Positions 24,845-33,157 of a DNA stretch of 64,000 bases are shown here, one piece after another. This DNA is from JACCTH01 sp963761985 (GTDB taxonomy: Bacteria; Actinomycetota; Acidimicrobiia; Spongiisociales; ZC4RG35). Numbering within the stretch: the first letter of the stretch is position 1; each line of letters opens with the position of its first letter. The DNA lies in the NCBI GenBank assembly GCA_963761985.1, contig CAVXIT010000007.1, forward strand, positions 62,001-126,000. The letters run 5' to 3'. The translations under genes were made by a program, and so were the position numbers. Below the pieces are notes generated by a model that was not told the DNA's origin, made no database searches, and was given only the letters and a program-made list of their open reading frames with translations.

Positions 24845-27517
24845 TTGCAGTCGAAGTTTGTCTGCTCCACAATGATCCGGTCAATGAGCAGTCCGCCGCT
24901 TTCGTCGGCCGCTCCTTTCTCTGGCACATCGCAGGCTTCGCCCGCGGTGGCTGTGGCAATCCTCGCCGCTGACGGCATCGATCCGCAGGGAACCCTCCAA
25001 GCCCTCCGCTCCCAAGTTTATGCCCCAACCCAAACGCTGGTCGTGGGTGGTCCCACAGGTGAAGGAGGATTACGAGCCAGTTCGGACGTAATCGGGGCAC
25101 TGGCACCTGGCGTCTCTTTCGTCTGGTGGGTGCACGGCGACACGCGTCCTCGACCTGACGCATTGGGCGGGTTGGTGCGCGAGATCGAGCGCACCGAGGC
25201 CGCAGTCGCCGGATCGAAGATCCTGGTGGACGGAGGCAGCGATCGCCTCGAGTCGGTCGGTGGGGCAACTGATGTCTACGGCGACGTTTACACCGGTCTC
25301 GATCCCGACGAGCTCGACCTCGAGCAGTACGACGTCGTCCGTGAGGTCTCGTACGTCTCTGCCGTTTCCTTGTTGGTTCGCCGGGATCTGTTGCGCGGCC
25401 TCGGCGGCTTCGATCCTGCCCTCGCTCCGCAAGCGGCCAGCATCGACTTTTGTCAGCGGGTCCGACTCGCGGGAGGAAGAGTCGTTGTGGTTCCGTCATC
25501 GGAGGTCTTCCACCAGGCTCCTTGCGCGGCCGAGGCCCCGGGATGGAAGGAGCAAGGCGGTCGTAACAAAGCGATGCTGGTTGCTTATTCCCCGCTGACT
25601 CTCGCCTGGGTGGTACCGATGGGCGGTCTTGTCGGCTTGCTTGATGGGCTGTCGCAACTCGTTCTCGGCCGGGTGCGCCCTCTGCTGGCCACGCTCGCCT
25701 CCTGGCTTTGGACCCTCGGCCAAGTGCCGTCCGTCATCGCGGCCCGGGCGCGCATGCGCCGGATCAGGGTGGTGGGAGACGAAGAGCTCTTTCGATTCCA
25801 GGTCAGCGGATCGTCTCGCTTGCGACGCACTTTCTCCGAACTCGGTGATCGCTTCAACGCGGCTATCGACGAGGAGGAGGCCGGGTCGCTGGCCGAAAGG
25901 GCTCGTGTCGCCTGGCGACGACCTTCGGCTGGACTCTCGGTCATTTCTGCCTTGGCAGTTCTGGTTGCTACCCGGTCGGTGTGGTTCAGCGGCCCGCCTG
26001 AGGTGGGATTCGCCTTGCCTCCTTCCGGGCTGAATGGATTGCTCGTTTCCTACGGCGGCGGTTCCAATCCGGCGGGCTTTGGGTCCGACTTGGTGGTCCC
26101 ACCGGTGGTCGGCCTCGGCTCGATCGCCTATCTGTTGCTGGGTAGGCGGCCGAATCTGGGCTCCGCCCTTTTGCTTTTCGCCGCGATCGCCTTAGCCCTC
26201 CTGGGCATGGCCCGACTTGCCCGGCGAATGGGGGCGGGGTCGCTGGGGGCATTCGTCGCCGGCTGGGTGTACGTCGCCGGTGCAACGACGGCCGCGGTGG
26301 CGGCTTCCGCCAACTGGCCTGCACTGTTGGCCGTCGGACCCTTGCCCTGGGCGATCGAGGCGGTGGTCGCACCTCCTGTACAGGGTCGCCGTCGGGTGGG
26401 GCGGTTGGCCAGCGCCGGGTTGGCCGCGGGATTCGTGGCGATTGCCTTTCCTCCGCTTCTTCTGTTGGTCGCAGTGAGCGGTTTGCTTTGGGCTGTGGTC
26501 GCTCGCCGCTTCGGGGCCGCTGGCCTAGGTCTGGCGGCGACAGCTCTCGGTGCTCTCTTGATCCTCCCCTACGTGTTGGGTGGTGATCTCAACGACTTGC
26601 TCTTTGCCGCAAGCCCTCCCGACATAGCCAACGAATGGCTCTGGCTGGCGGGGATCGGGCTCGGGCTGGCCATCGCCGCGCTTTTTTCTTCCCGAACCCG
26701 CCTCGCCTCGATCTGGTGGGCGGGAATCATGGCCGCGGCCGGGTATCTCGTGTCGCAGGTTCCGACCTTCGCCCCCGGGGTGGTCGTCGTGGCCCTGGTC
26801 GGCTGCGCAGTTGGCGCCGGCGTGCTTGCGGCCAGCCTTATCGAGGTCGAGGGACCGCGACTCAAACTGCTCGGCGGTCTCGCGGCAGCGCTTCTCCTTT
26901 TCCCAGCCGCCTTGACCGTGGCGCAAGGACGCTTTGGACTTCCCGCGGATCGTTGGACCGATCGGCTCGACTTTGTGGCAACGTTGAGTGCCGGCGAAGT
27001 TCCAGGCCGCGCCCTGCTTGTCGGGCCACCAGGATCATTGCCTGGCCGTGCTCGGTCCCTTTTCGGATTCGACTACCGCACGATCGACGGGGGTCAGTCA
27101 ACACTTACGCAGGCTTATCTGTCGCGTCCCGGCCCCTTGGATGACGAGCTTGCTCGAGTCATCAACGAGCATTTACTCGCCGGAGCCGATCTCCGCCCGG
27201 GTGCCGCCCTGGCGCGGCTCGGCATCGAGTGGTTGGTGCTCGTCCCCGACTCTGAGTTCCCGACCGAGATCCTCAGTCGTCAAATCGATCTCGCTGCGCG
27301 CCCGGTCGACACCGACCTCGAGGTCTATCAGAACCTCTCCTACCAGCCGGAGAGAGACTTGCCCGACCCGGGCACGGGTTCAGAGCTGGCGCGCAGCGCC
27401 GGCTTGGGGTCGGGAGCATTGCTCCTCGTGCTCGTCGCGGCCGCCTACTGGGGACGCAACCGGGGCCGACAGGCTCCGATCCCGGAGCCGGTGCCCGAGC
27501 CGGCGAGGGTTGGATGA
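24845..27517 (+). CDS. GT2 glycosyltransferase fused to a large polytopic membrane domain
   Basis: 890 aa. Residues about 25-240 form a GT2-like domain: AVAILAADGIDPQGTLQAL, a VSFVWWVHGDTRPRP acidic motif (about 97-111), VSAVSLLVRRDLLRGLGGFD (about 172-191). From about 370 to 690 there are 10-12 hydrophobic helices, then an extracytoplasmic region (DYRTIDGGQ, LGIEWLVLVPDS) and a final helix near 860. The architecture is that of large actinobacterial GT2 membrane proteins found beside cofD, perhaps involved in cell wall glycans. Start TTG 24845, with ATGs at 24872 and 24884 as alternatives. Overlaps the DUF5719 gene (ATGA). Acceptor and sugar are unknown. Confidence 0.78.
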   Translation: MQSKFVCSTMIRSMSSPPLSSAAPFSGTSQASPAVAVAILAADGIDPQGTLQALRSQVYAPTQTLVVGGPTGEGGLRASSDVIGALAPGVSFVWWVHGDTRPRPDALGGLVREIERTEAAVAGSKILVDGGSDRLESVGGATDVYGDVYTGLDPDELDLEQYDVVREVSYVSAVSLLVRRDLLRGLGGFDPALAPQAASIDFCQRVRLAGGRVVVVPSSEVFHQAPCAAEAPGWKEQGGRNKAMLVAYSPLTLAWVVPMGGLVGLLDGLSQLVLGRVRPLLATLASWLWTLGQVPSVIAARARMRRIRVVGDEELFRFQVSGSSRLRRTFSELGDRFNAAIDEEEAGSLAERARVAWRRPSAGLSVISALAVLVATRSVWFSGPPEVGFALPPSGLNGLLVSYGGGSNPAGFGSDLVVPPVVGLGSIAYLLLGRRPNLGSALLLFAAIALALLGMARLARRMGAGSLGAFVAGWVYVAGATTAAVAASANWPALLAVGPLPWAIEAVVAPPVQGRRRVGRLASAGLAAGFVAIAFPPLLLLVAVSGLLWAVVARRFGAAGLGLAATALGALLILPYVLGGDLNDLLFAASPPDIANEWLWLAGIGLGLAIAALFSSRTRLASIWWAGIMAAAGYLVSQVPTFAPGVVVVALVGCAVGAGVLAASLIEVEGPRLKLLGGLAAALLLFPAALTVAQGRFGLPADRWTDRLDFVATLSAGEVPGRALLVGPPGSLPGRARSLFGFDYRTIDGGQSTLTQAYLSRPGPLDDELARVINEHLLAGADLRPGAALARLGIEWLVLVPDSEFPTEILSRQIDLAARPVDTDLEVYQNLSYQPERDLPDPGTGSELARSAGLGSGALLLVLVAAAYWGRNRGRQAPIPEPVPEPARVG

Positions 27518-28797
27518 GCGAGCGCGTCGCTCGTTTGAGCATCCTGGTGGTCGCTGCCGCTGCACTGGCCATAGGCTTTGTGTTTCCCGGCCGGCCCGCC
27601 GCGGTCGTCGACCCGCCCACGATTCCTGGCCCCGCGCCATATGTGACTTGTGCTGCAGCTCTTGCTGGCTCCGGGTTCGAATCGACGGTGGGTGTAGTCA
27701 CCGATTCCTCCGTCACCGGGGCGGTCAGCGGCGTGGGGATTGACAGCGCAGGCGACAACTTCGAACTGGAAGGCGACGAGAGCTTTCGCTTCGAGGTGGG
27801 GAGCGTGGCCGAGCTAGGCGTGACCCCGATCCTCGTCGAACGATTTACCGGTGGCGAGGTGGGCGCGGGCGTTCTAGGTAGAGCTGGTGCGCAGGCCTCT
27901 ACGGCCGGTTGCCAGCCGGCCACTTCCGCACCAGTCGCGTTGCTGGGGATGGCAACCAACGAGGGTGAGCAATCCACAGTTGTTCTTGCCAATCCCTTCG
28001 CGGTTGAAGCAGCAGCTCGTTTGGTGGGCTCCTCGGAATTCGGACCGGACACGGTGACCGAAGTTGAAACCGTGCGGGTCCCCGCCCAATCGACGCTCAC
28101 CTTGCCGTTGGGTCAGCTCATGGCGGGGCGGCAGCAACTCGGCTTCACGCTCTATACCGACGGGGGAGCGATCGTGGCAGGAGTCGCGCGTTCGGGCCCC
28201 GACATTGCTACCTCCGAAGCGATCGCCGGTACCCAACAGTGGTTCGTACCGCAACCAGCCTTTGGTGTCCCGGGCCACCTGATCGTCCGCAGCCTTGCCT
28301 CGGTCGAGGCGACTTATCGCGTCGATGCATTGAATCCCACAGGTATCACCGAGGGCGTTGAGAATGGCGCCCTTGCCCCCGATTCCGAGTTATGGCTTGC
28401 GCTTGAGGACCTGGGGGACAACGGCGGCTATCTCGTCGCCTCCGACGAGCCGATCGCGGTCGCGCTCGCCTACGCCGGCGAGAACACCCGGGTAGTTTCG
28501 ACTGCTTCGTCGATCTCCACCGTTGCCTGGTTGGTACCGGTCTCGGCCAACTCCACCGACTCCGAGACGGCGATCTGGATCTTCAATCCAGCGGAATCCG
28601 AGGCAACGGCCACGGTTGCAGTCTTCGATGGCGCCACAACGGAAATCAACCTTGGACCGGGGTCGACCACCGGCGAAATCGTCCGCTTCAACGGGCGCGG
28701 AGGGATGATCACTGCCACCGGTCCGGTCGCGGTGTTCTACGGAGTCCTCACCGACGGCGGAGCCGCTTCGATGACCCTGGCTCATCCGCTGGAATGA
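27514..28797 (+). CDS. DUF5719 family secreted/anchored protein
   Basis: 427 aa. An N-terminal helix (about 8-28) acts as signal anchor. The rest is beta-rich with repeated phrases of the type VVLANPFAVEAAARLV, LVPVSANSTDSETAIWIFNP and VAVFYGVLTDGGAA, typical of DUF5719 proteins encoded directly after the GT2 fusion near cofD in Streptomyces and relatives. Function unknown; the conserved pairing suggests an extracytoplasmic partner of that glycosyltransferase (inference). Overlaps its neighbours on both sides by 4 bp (ATGA), so GT2, DUF5719 and thioredoxin-like protein are translated as a unit. Confidence 0.75.
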   Translation: MSERVARLSILVVAAAALAIGFVFPGRPAAVVDPPTIPGPAPYVTCAAALAGSGFESTVGVVTDSSVTGAVSGVGIDSAGDNFELEGDESFRFEVGSVAELGVTPILVERFTGGEVGAGVLGRAGAQASTAGCQPATSAPVALLGMATNEGEQSTVVLANPFAVEAAARLVGSSEFGPDTVTEVETVRVPAQSTLTLPLGQLMAGRQQLGFTLYTDGGAIVAGVARSGPDIATSEAIAGTQQWFVPQPAFGVPGHLIVRSLASVEATYRVDALNPTGITEGVENGALAPDSELWLALEDLGDNGGYLVASDEPIAVALAYAGENTRVVSTASSISTVAWLVPVSANSTDSETAIWIFNPAESEATATVAVFDGATTEINLGPGSTTGEIVRFNGRGGMITATGPVAVFYGVLTDGGAASMTLAHPLE

Positions 28798-29186
28798 GCG
28801 AAGCCACCCTGCGGGTTTTGATCCTGGCGGGGATTGCGGTCGCAGTCGCAGGGTCGGTGTTCTGGCAGCGGCGGGTGAAACGAGCCCGGCCCGTCCCAGT
28901 TTTCCGTCCCGACTTGGGTGAAGGGGTCCACTTCTTCGCCTCTGCAACCTGCCAACCCTGTTTCGCGGCGCGCGACGCGCTGCGCGTTGTTTACGGCGAG
29001 AAGTTCAGCGAGATTTCCTACGAGGCGGACCCGACCCGTTTCGGTGAGCTCGGCATCTCCTCGGTCCCGACCGTCATGGTGCTCGACGCCACGGGCCAGG
29101 GCCTCCTCTGGGAAGGCGTCCCGCGCCCCTCCGACCTACCTGTTTCTCCCCCCTCCGGGGGGAGAAACGGTCCTTTGTCGTCGTAG
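28794..29186 (+). CDS. Membrane-anchored thioredoxin-like protein
   Basis: 130 aa: an N-terminal helix (about 6-24) and a short thioredoxin fold with FFASATCQPCFAARDAL (CQPC at about 54-57) and GISSVPTVMVLD containing the cis-Pro. Likely a thiol oxidoreductase outside the membrane or a redox-sensing protein. The last 13 codons (PPSGGRNGPLSS and stop) are encoded by a solo family 1 repeat hairpin, so the present C-terminus appears to have been replaced or extended by repeat insertion. Overlaps DUF5719 (ATGA). Confidence 0.75.
   Translation: MSEATLRVLILAGIAVAVAGSVFWQRRVKRARPVPVFRPDLGEGVHFFASATCQPCFAARDALRVVYGEKFSEISYEADPTRFGELGISSVPTVMVLDATGQGLLWEGVPRPSDLPVSPPSGGRNGPLSS
29142..29168. repeat. 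Palindromic repeat family 1, copy D (solo hairpin)
   Basis: GTTTCTCCCCCC at 29142-29153 and GGGGGGAGAAAC at 29157-29168 are perfectly complementary, with a TCC loop. It lies inside the 3' end of the thioredoxin-like reading frame and corresponds to the terminal hairpin of the larger copies. Confidence 0.75.
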
Positions 29187-29209
29187 CGAAATTGCCTACC
29201 GTGCTCACC

Positions 29210-29428
29210 ATGTTCCCCAGCTGCCTTCGCTGTTCGACGCCGGCCTCGGCCGTGATGATGTACTCCTACGCCGACCAGCACATGTGGGTGGAGGACCTCG
29301 CCATCACCGAAATTCCTTCCTACGCGCTGTGCGCAGATCACGCCTCGCGGCTCAGCGCCCCTCGCGGCTGGACCCTGACCGATCGGCGCACCGTGGCGCG
29401 ATTGTTCGCCCCGCTCGAAGTCGCGTAA
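29210..29428 (+). CDS. DUF3499 family small metal-binding-like protein
   Basis: About 72 aa from the ATG at 29210 (a TTG at 29192 gives six more). It begins MFPSCLRCSTPASAVMMYSY, continues with WVEDL and has YALCADHASRLSAPRGW in the second half: paired Cys near the N-terminus and a C-x2-H are the marks of DUF3499. This actinobacterial family is encoded between cofD and manB in many genomes. Function is unknown; zinc binding is inferred from the Cys/His pattern. Confidence 0.72.
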   Translation: MFPSCLRCSTPASAVMMYSYADQHMWVEDLAITEIPSYALCADHASRLSAPRGWTLTDRRTVARLFAPLEVA

Positions 29429-29434
29429 AAAGCC

Positions 29435-29704
29435 GTGGCGCTCGACCGCGACCTGCTTGATGCGGTTCGTGACCTCGACGCCCACGACCTGCGCCGGCTC
29501 CTCATCCTCACCCAGGCTCAGCTCGAACGCGACGGGGTCTTCAACTCGGCCAAGCGGCCCAAAGTGCGGTTGCGAAGCCAGAAGGTGAAATGCGGCAAGG
29601 CGAGTTGCTCGGCTTGTCCCCACGGCCCCTACTGGTATGCCGTTTGGTGGGACGAGGGCGTCCGCCGGACCCGCTATGTGGGACGCCTGCTCGACGAGGA
29701 ATAG
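29435..29704 (+). CDS. Small protein with C-x4-C-x2-C motif (DUF6788-like)
   Basis: 89 aa from a GTG. The N-terminal half is helical (LLDAVRDLDAHDLRRLLILT). The second half reads VKCGKASCSACPHGPYWYAV followed by RTRYVGRLL, resembling the KCGKxxCxC...HGPYWY pattern of DUF6788 and other small zinc-knuckle proteins. Function unknown. It lies 6 bp after DUF3499, probably in the same operon. Confidence 0.55.
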   Translation: MALDRDLLDAVRDLDAHDLRRLLILTQAQLERDGVFNSAKRPKVRLRSQKVKCGKASCSACPHGPYWYAVWWDEGVRRTRYVGRLLDEE

Positions 29705-29792
29705 CGGGTTTCCGGGCGAATCGGCCAATCCAGGTCCGGTCCGGTAACGAAAAACAGAAGAAAACGAGCCTTCCGATAGAATCCCGGCTTCC

Positions 29793-29969
29793 ATGGATTG
29801 CCCCCAATGCGGCGTTGCCGACGTCATCGAGATCAAGCATCGCTTGCCCGATGGCACCGAAGTCCAGTTTTTTTCTTGTCACAAGTGCGAGGAGAAGTGG
29901 TGGGACCGTTCCGGCGACCAGCTGAATCTCACCCAAGTTCTCGAATTGGTTCGCAGGTCCAGGCCCTGA
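29793..29969 (+). CDS. Small zinc-ribbon protein (58 aa)
   Basis: An ATG-initiated frame of 58 codons. It opens MDCPQCGVADVIEIKHRLPD (CPQC at residues 3-6), followed by FFSCHKCEEKWWDRSG (CHKC at about 29-32), and ends with a Leu-rich helix. The CPxC...CxxC spacing is a TFIIS/RPB9-type zinc ribbon. It fills the gap between the DUF6788-like gene and the GT-C-like gene, and is easy to miss because it is so short. Function unknown; transcription- or translation-related binding is only a guess from the fold. Confidence 0.6.
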   Translation: MDCPQCGVADVIEIKHRLPDGTEVQFFSCHKCEEKWWDRSGDQLNLTQVLELVRRSRP

Positions 29970-30009
29970 CGCAACCCTTGGGATTTTTGGCCTGGGGGAT
30001 TCTGGCCTC

Positions 30010-32379
30010 ATGCACCTAGCGGCACCCCCTTCCGGTACCCGCCGTTTCGTCCCCCTCATAGTCGGGCTGGGCTGTGCATTGGCAATCATCGCAGTGGTCA
30101 ATCCCCGCCTCCTCCTCAACGCTACGACCCCCACTGGTGGTGACATGGCTGCCCATGTGGCCGTGCCGGCTTTCTTGCGCGACGTCCTCCTTCCGCAAGG
30201 GCGAATCCTCGGTTGGTCGCAGGATTGGTTCGCCGGCTATCCCGTCTTCTACTTCTACTTTCCGTTGCCTTCCCTCGTCATCGTGTTGCTCGATGTGCTC
30301 CTGCCCTACGGCGTCGCTTTCAAACTCGCCACGATCGTTGGACTTCTTGCCACCCCTCCAGCCACCTACTACCTGGCCCGAAGCCTGCGACTCGGTCGCG
30401 CGGTGTCGACAGTGGCGGCAGCGGGTGGTGCCGTCTTCATCTTCATGGAGAGCTTCACCATCTATGGAGCCAACTTGCTCTCGACAATGGCGGGAGAGTT
30501 CTCTTTCTCCTGGTCCTTCGCCCTTTCGCTCTTCTATCTCGCATTTCTGATTCGCTCGATTCGCGACGATCCTCGCTTTGTTCCGGTGGCTGGCCTCTTT
30601 CTCGCCGGGGCGGTGCTGAGTCACATCATCACGATCATCGCCTTTATGGCTGCGAGCCTGACCGTTCTCATCTGGAAAGGGGCGCTCAAGCAGGCGCTCA
30701 AGGTTTGGGCCATCGGGTTTGGCATCGCGTCGTTCTGGATGGTCCCGCTGTTCGCCCGGCTCGGTTTTAGCTCCGACATGGCCTGGACTCCGTTGCGAAG
30801 CTGGGAAGAGTTGTTCCCGCTCGAGATGTGGCTGCTGCTTCCCGCCGCGATCGGCGGCGCGATTTGGGCAATGCGGCGGTCGAACCGGAGCCTTCCGTTG
30901 GTGGCTCTGACGTTGCTGCCGATCATCTACTACCCGCTGCCGTTCGCCCTGCCTGAACTGATCCCCGGAATCTTCAACGCTCGGTGGAAGCTCTGGAACG
31001 GTCGCCTTCTCCCTTTCTGGTACTTCGGCGCCACCTTCTTTGCCGCCATCGGGGTCGGAGCCTTTGCCATGTGGCTGGCGAAACGTTTCCCCGACCGGGT
31101 CTCAGGTCTTCTGCCCCGAATCCTCTTTTTGGCTGCGGGAACGGTGGCCGTGATCCTCCTTGCCCGGGAGGAAAACGTTCCCAATCCGGCGGTTTGGGCG
31201 GTCGGCATCATCATCGCCGGCGCCTTGATGCTTTCGATGCTGTGGCTGCGACCTATCGACACCCGCTCCTTCATGGCGCTGAGCGCGGCCGGCCTGCTTG
31301 CTTTCGGGTCCCTCGCCGGCATCACCATCATGAACGGCTGGGCTCGCTGGAACTTCTCCGGATACGAAGGCAAGACCAAGTGGCCCGAATACGAGGCGCT
31401 GATGACAACCGCCTCGAGCCTTGAGCCGGGGCGAATTCATTGGGAGTACGACAAGTCGATGAACGACTACGGCTCGCCGATGGCGCTGATGCTCTTCCCC
31501 TATTGGACGGAGGAGGCGCTCGGGTCGACCGAAGGCCTCTTCTTCGAGTCCTCGCTCTCGACGCCATTCCACTTCCTCAACCAGGCCGAGATGAGCAAGG
31601 ACCCATCGAGTCCCATCCCCGGCCTCGACTATCACCGTTTCGATTTCGACCGGGGCGTGCCCCACATGCAGCTCTTCGGCATCAACTACTACGTGAGCTA
31701 CAACCCCGAGACGACCGAATTGGCGAATAGCCGGCCGGAGCTGACCGAGATCGCCAGCTCAGCACCGTTCACCTTTTACGAAGTGGCAGACGCCGACCTG
31801 GTGGAAGTCGCTTCCTACACGCCGTCGGTCTACGAAGGGCCCCACAACAGCCTGCCCGCCCGGCTGGGCGGGGTATTCGGGATCGGTCCTGGCGACGACC
31901 GGGCGACCTTCGAGGAGTTCTCTCTCGAGTGGTACGGGCGGATGGACCTCCTCGATCGATGGATAACCACGGATGGCCCTGAGGAATGGCCGCGGGTGTC
32001 GTCGGTTGACGAGCTCGGAGCGGGTCCTCCACAGCGGATCACCGAAGCGCAAATCACCAATGTCGAGATGACCGACGATCGAATCTCATTCCGCACCGAC
32101 GCCATCGGGGTGCCGCATTTGGTGAAGGTCTCCTACTTCCCCAACTGGCAGGCCACGGGTGCCGACGGTCCCTATCACGCCGGGCCCTCCTTCATGATTG
32201 TGGTTCCCACCACTTCGACCGTCACGCTCACCTTTGGCAATACGGCGGTCGAAAACATCGGGTGGATTCTGACCATCGGCGGGCTGGCCGCCGCCGGGTT
32301 CCTGCTGGTCAGGATCCGTGCGAACCCAAGCCGCTCGGTTCAGGCTGGCGCGCCCGACGCCGCGGAATCCGTCCGCTAA
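30010..32379 (+). CDS. Large polytopic membrane protein, GT-C / 6-PTPS-related type
   Basis: 789 aa. Twelve or so helices occupy residues about 10-430 and a further one lies near the C-terminus (about 755-775); a soluble region of about 300 residues lies between. An early extracytoplasmic motif TTPTGGDMAAHVAVPAFL (about 38-55) and the following WFAGYPVFYFYFPLP are like the membrane proteins of PF10131 and other GT-C-fold enzymes that use polyprenyl-phosphate sugars. The DPM-type GT2 encoded convergently could supply such a sugar donor (inference). Its 3' end overlaps that gene by 71 bp. Confidence 0.65.
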   Translation: MHLAAPPSGTRRFVPLIVGLGCALAIIAVVNPRLLLNATTPTGGDMAAHVAVPAFLRDVLLPQGRILGWSQDWFAGYPVFYFYFPLPSLVIVLLDVLLPYGVAFKLATIVGLLATPPATYYLARSLRLGRAVSTVAAAGGAVFIFMESFTIYGANLLSTMAGEFSFSWSFALSLFYLAFLIRSIRDDPRFVPVAGLFLAGAVLSHIITIIAFMAASLTVLIWKGALKQALKVWAIGFGIASFWMVPLFARLGFSSDMAWTPLRSWEELFPLEMWLLLPAAIGGAIWAMRRSNRSLPLVALTLLPIIYYPLPFALPELIPGIFNARWKLWNGRLLPFWYFGATFFAAIGVGAFAMWLAKRFPDRVSGLLPRILFLAAGTVAVILLAREENVPNPAVWAVGIIIAGALMLSMLWLRPIDTRSFMALSAAGLLAFGSLAGITIMNGWARWNFSGYEGKTKWPEYEALMTTASSLEPGRIHWEYDKSMNDYGSPMALMLFPYWTEEALGSTEGLFFESSLSTPFHFLNQAEMSKDPSSPIPGLDYHRFDFDRGVPHMQLFGINYYVSYNPETTELANSRPELTEIASSAPFTFYEVADADLVEVASYTPSVYEGPHNSLPARLGGVFGIGPGDDRATFEEFSLEWYGRMDLLDRWITTDGPEEWPRVSSVDELGAGPPQRITEAQITNVEMTDDRISFRTDAIGVPHLVKVSYFPNWQATGADGPYHAGPSFMIVVPTTSTVTLTFGNTAVENIGWILTIGGLAAAGFLLVRIRANPSRSVQAGAPDAAESVR

Positions 32380-33088
32380 GCGTCCACCACAACAGCCGCA
32401 AAGTATCCCGACCGAGCTGCCACATCATCGCCGCCCGCACCGGAGCTTGCGAAGCGGTTGGCCCCAACTCCACCGGCATCTCCTTGATCCGAAAGCCCGC
32501 CCGATGGGCGCGGATCAGCATCTCGAGGTCGTAGGCGTAGCCATGGATCCGCATCTGGGGAAGGACCTTGTCGATGATCGAGCGCCGGAGAATCTTCAGA
32601 CCGGTTTGCGTCTCGCGCACGGGAAGGCGAAACAGCCCCACCGTCGACAGGGCAAAGATCCGGCTGAGGACTCGGCGCACCAGCGGGTAGCGGCCCTCGC
32701 CCATGGCGGAGCGCTTGGCCCCGACCAGCATGTCGATCTCGCTCATGTGTTCGAGGAGTGCCGGGACTTGCTCGGGAGGCAGGTCGAGGTCGGCGTCAAG
32801 GAAAACGACCAGTTCCGCCGATGTGGCCCGAGCACCCGTGAAAAGCGCTTCGCCTTTTCCCCGGTTCACCTCATGGCGAAGGACCCGGACCACTCCACCC
32901 GACCCGGCGGCGGCCCTTTGGCACTCGAGCAGCGTGTTGTCCGCGCTGCCGTCGTCGACAACCACAATTTCGACGGGCCCCAATCCCGTCAGGACGTCCG
33001 TGACCCGCTCGATGTTGGTGGCGATCACCTTCCCCAGGTTCCAGGCCGGCAGGACAACGGCGAGATCGGGTCGAGAGGGCGCGGCCAT
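32309..33088 (-). CDS. Polyprenyl-phosphate mannosyl/glucosyl transferase-like GT2
   Basis: 259 aa from the ATG at 33088 (the frame is open 18 codons further). Single GT2 domain: LAVVLPAWNLGKVI, VEIVVVDDGSADNT (about 36-49), VNRGKGEALFTGA (about 72-84), VVFLDADLDLPPEQ (about 92-105) and, later, ETQTGLKILRR and MRIHGYAYDLEML. The pattern is of dolichyl/polyprenyl-phosphate sugar synthases. It has no C-terminal membrane domain. Such enzymes make lipid-linked monosaccharides for GT-C enzymes. Divergent from the PMM/PGM gene (which provides mannose-1-P) and convergent with the GT-C-like gene. Confidence 0.85.
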   Translation of the reverse strand: MAAPSRPDLAVVLPAWNLGKVIATNIERVTDVLTGLGPVEIVVVDDGSADNTLLECQRAAAGSGGVVRVLRHEVNRGKGEALFTGARATSAELVVFLDADLDLPPEQVPALLEHMSEIDMLVGAKRSAMGEGRYPLVRRVLSRIFALSTVGLFRLPVRETQTGLKILRRSIIDKVLPQMRIHGYAYDLEMLIRAHRAGFRIKEMPVELGPTASQAPVRAAMMWQLGRDTLRLLWWTLSGRIPRRRARQPEPSGLGSHGS

Positions 33089-33157
33089 GAACGGCGTGGA
33101 GTGTAAGGGTCGAAGCCATACAATCCCCGGCGATCCCGACAAGCCGGAAAGGGCGAG

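Noticed and set aside
27640..27700. GGTTCGAATC, a tRNA T-loop-like string
   Set aside because: Inside the DUF5719 coding sequence with no acceptor or anticodon stem around it; no tRNA gene was found in the window.
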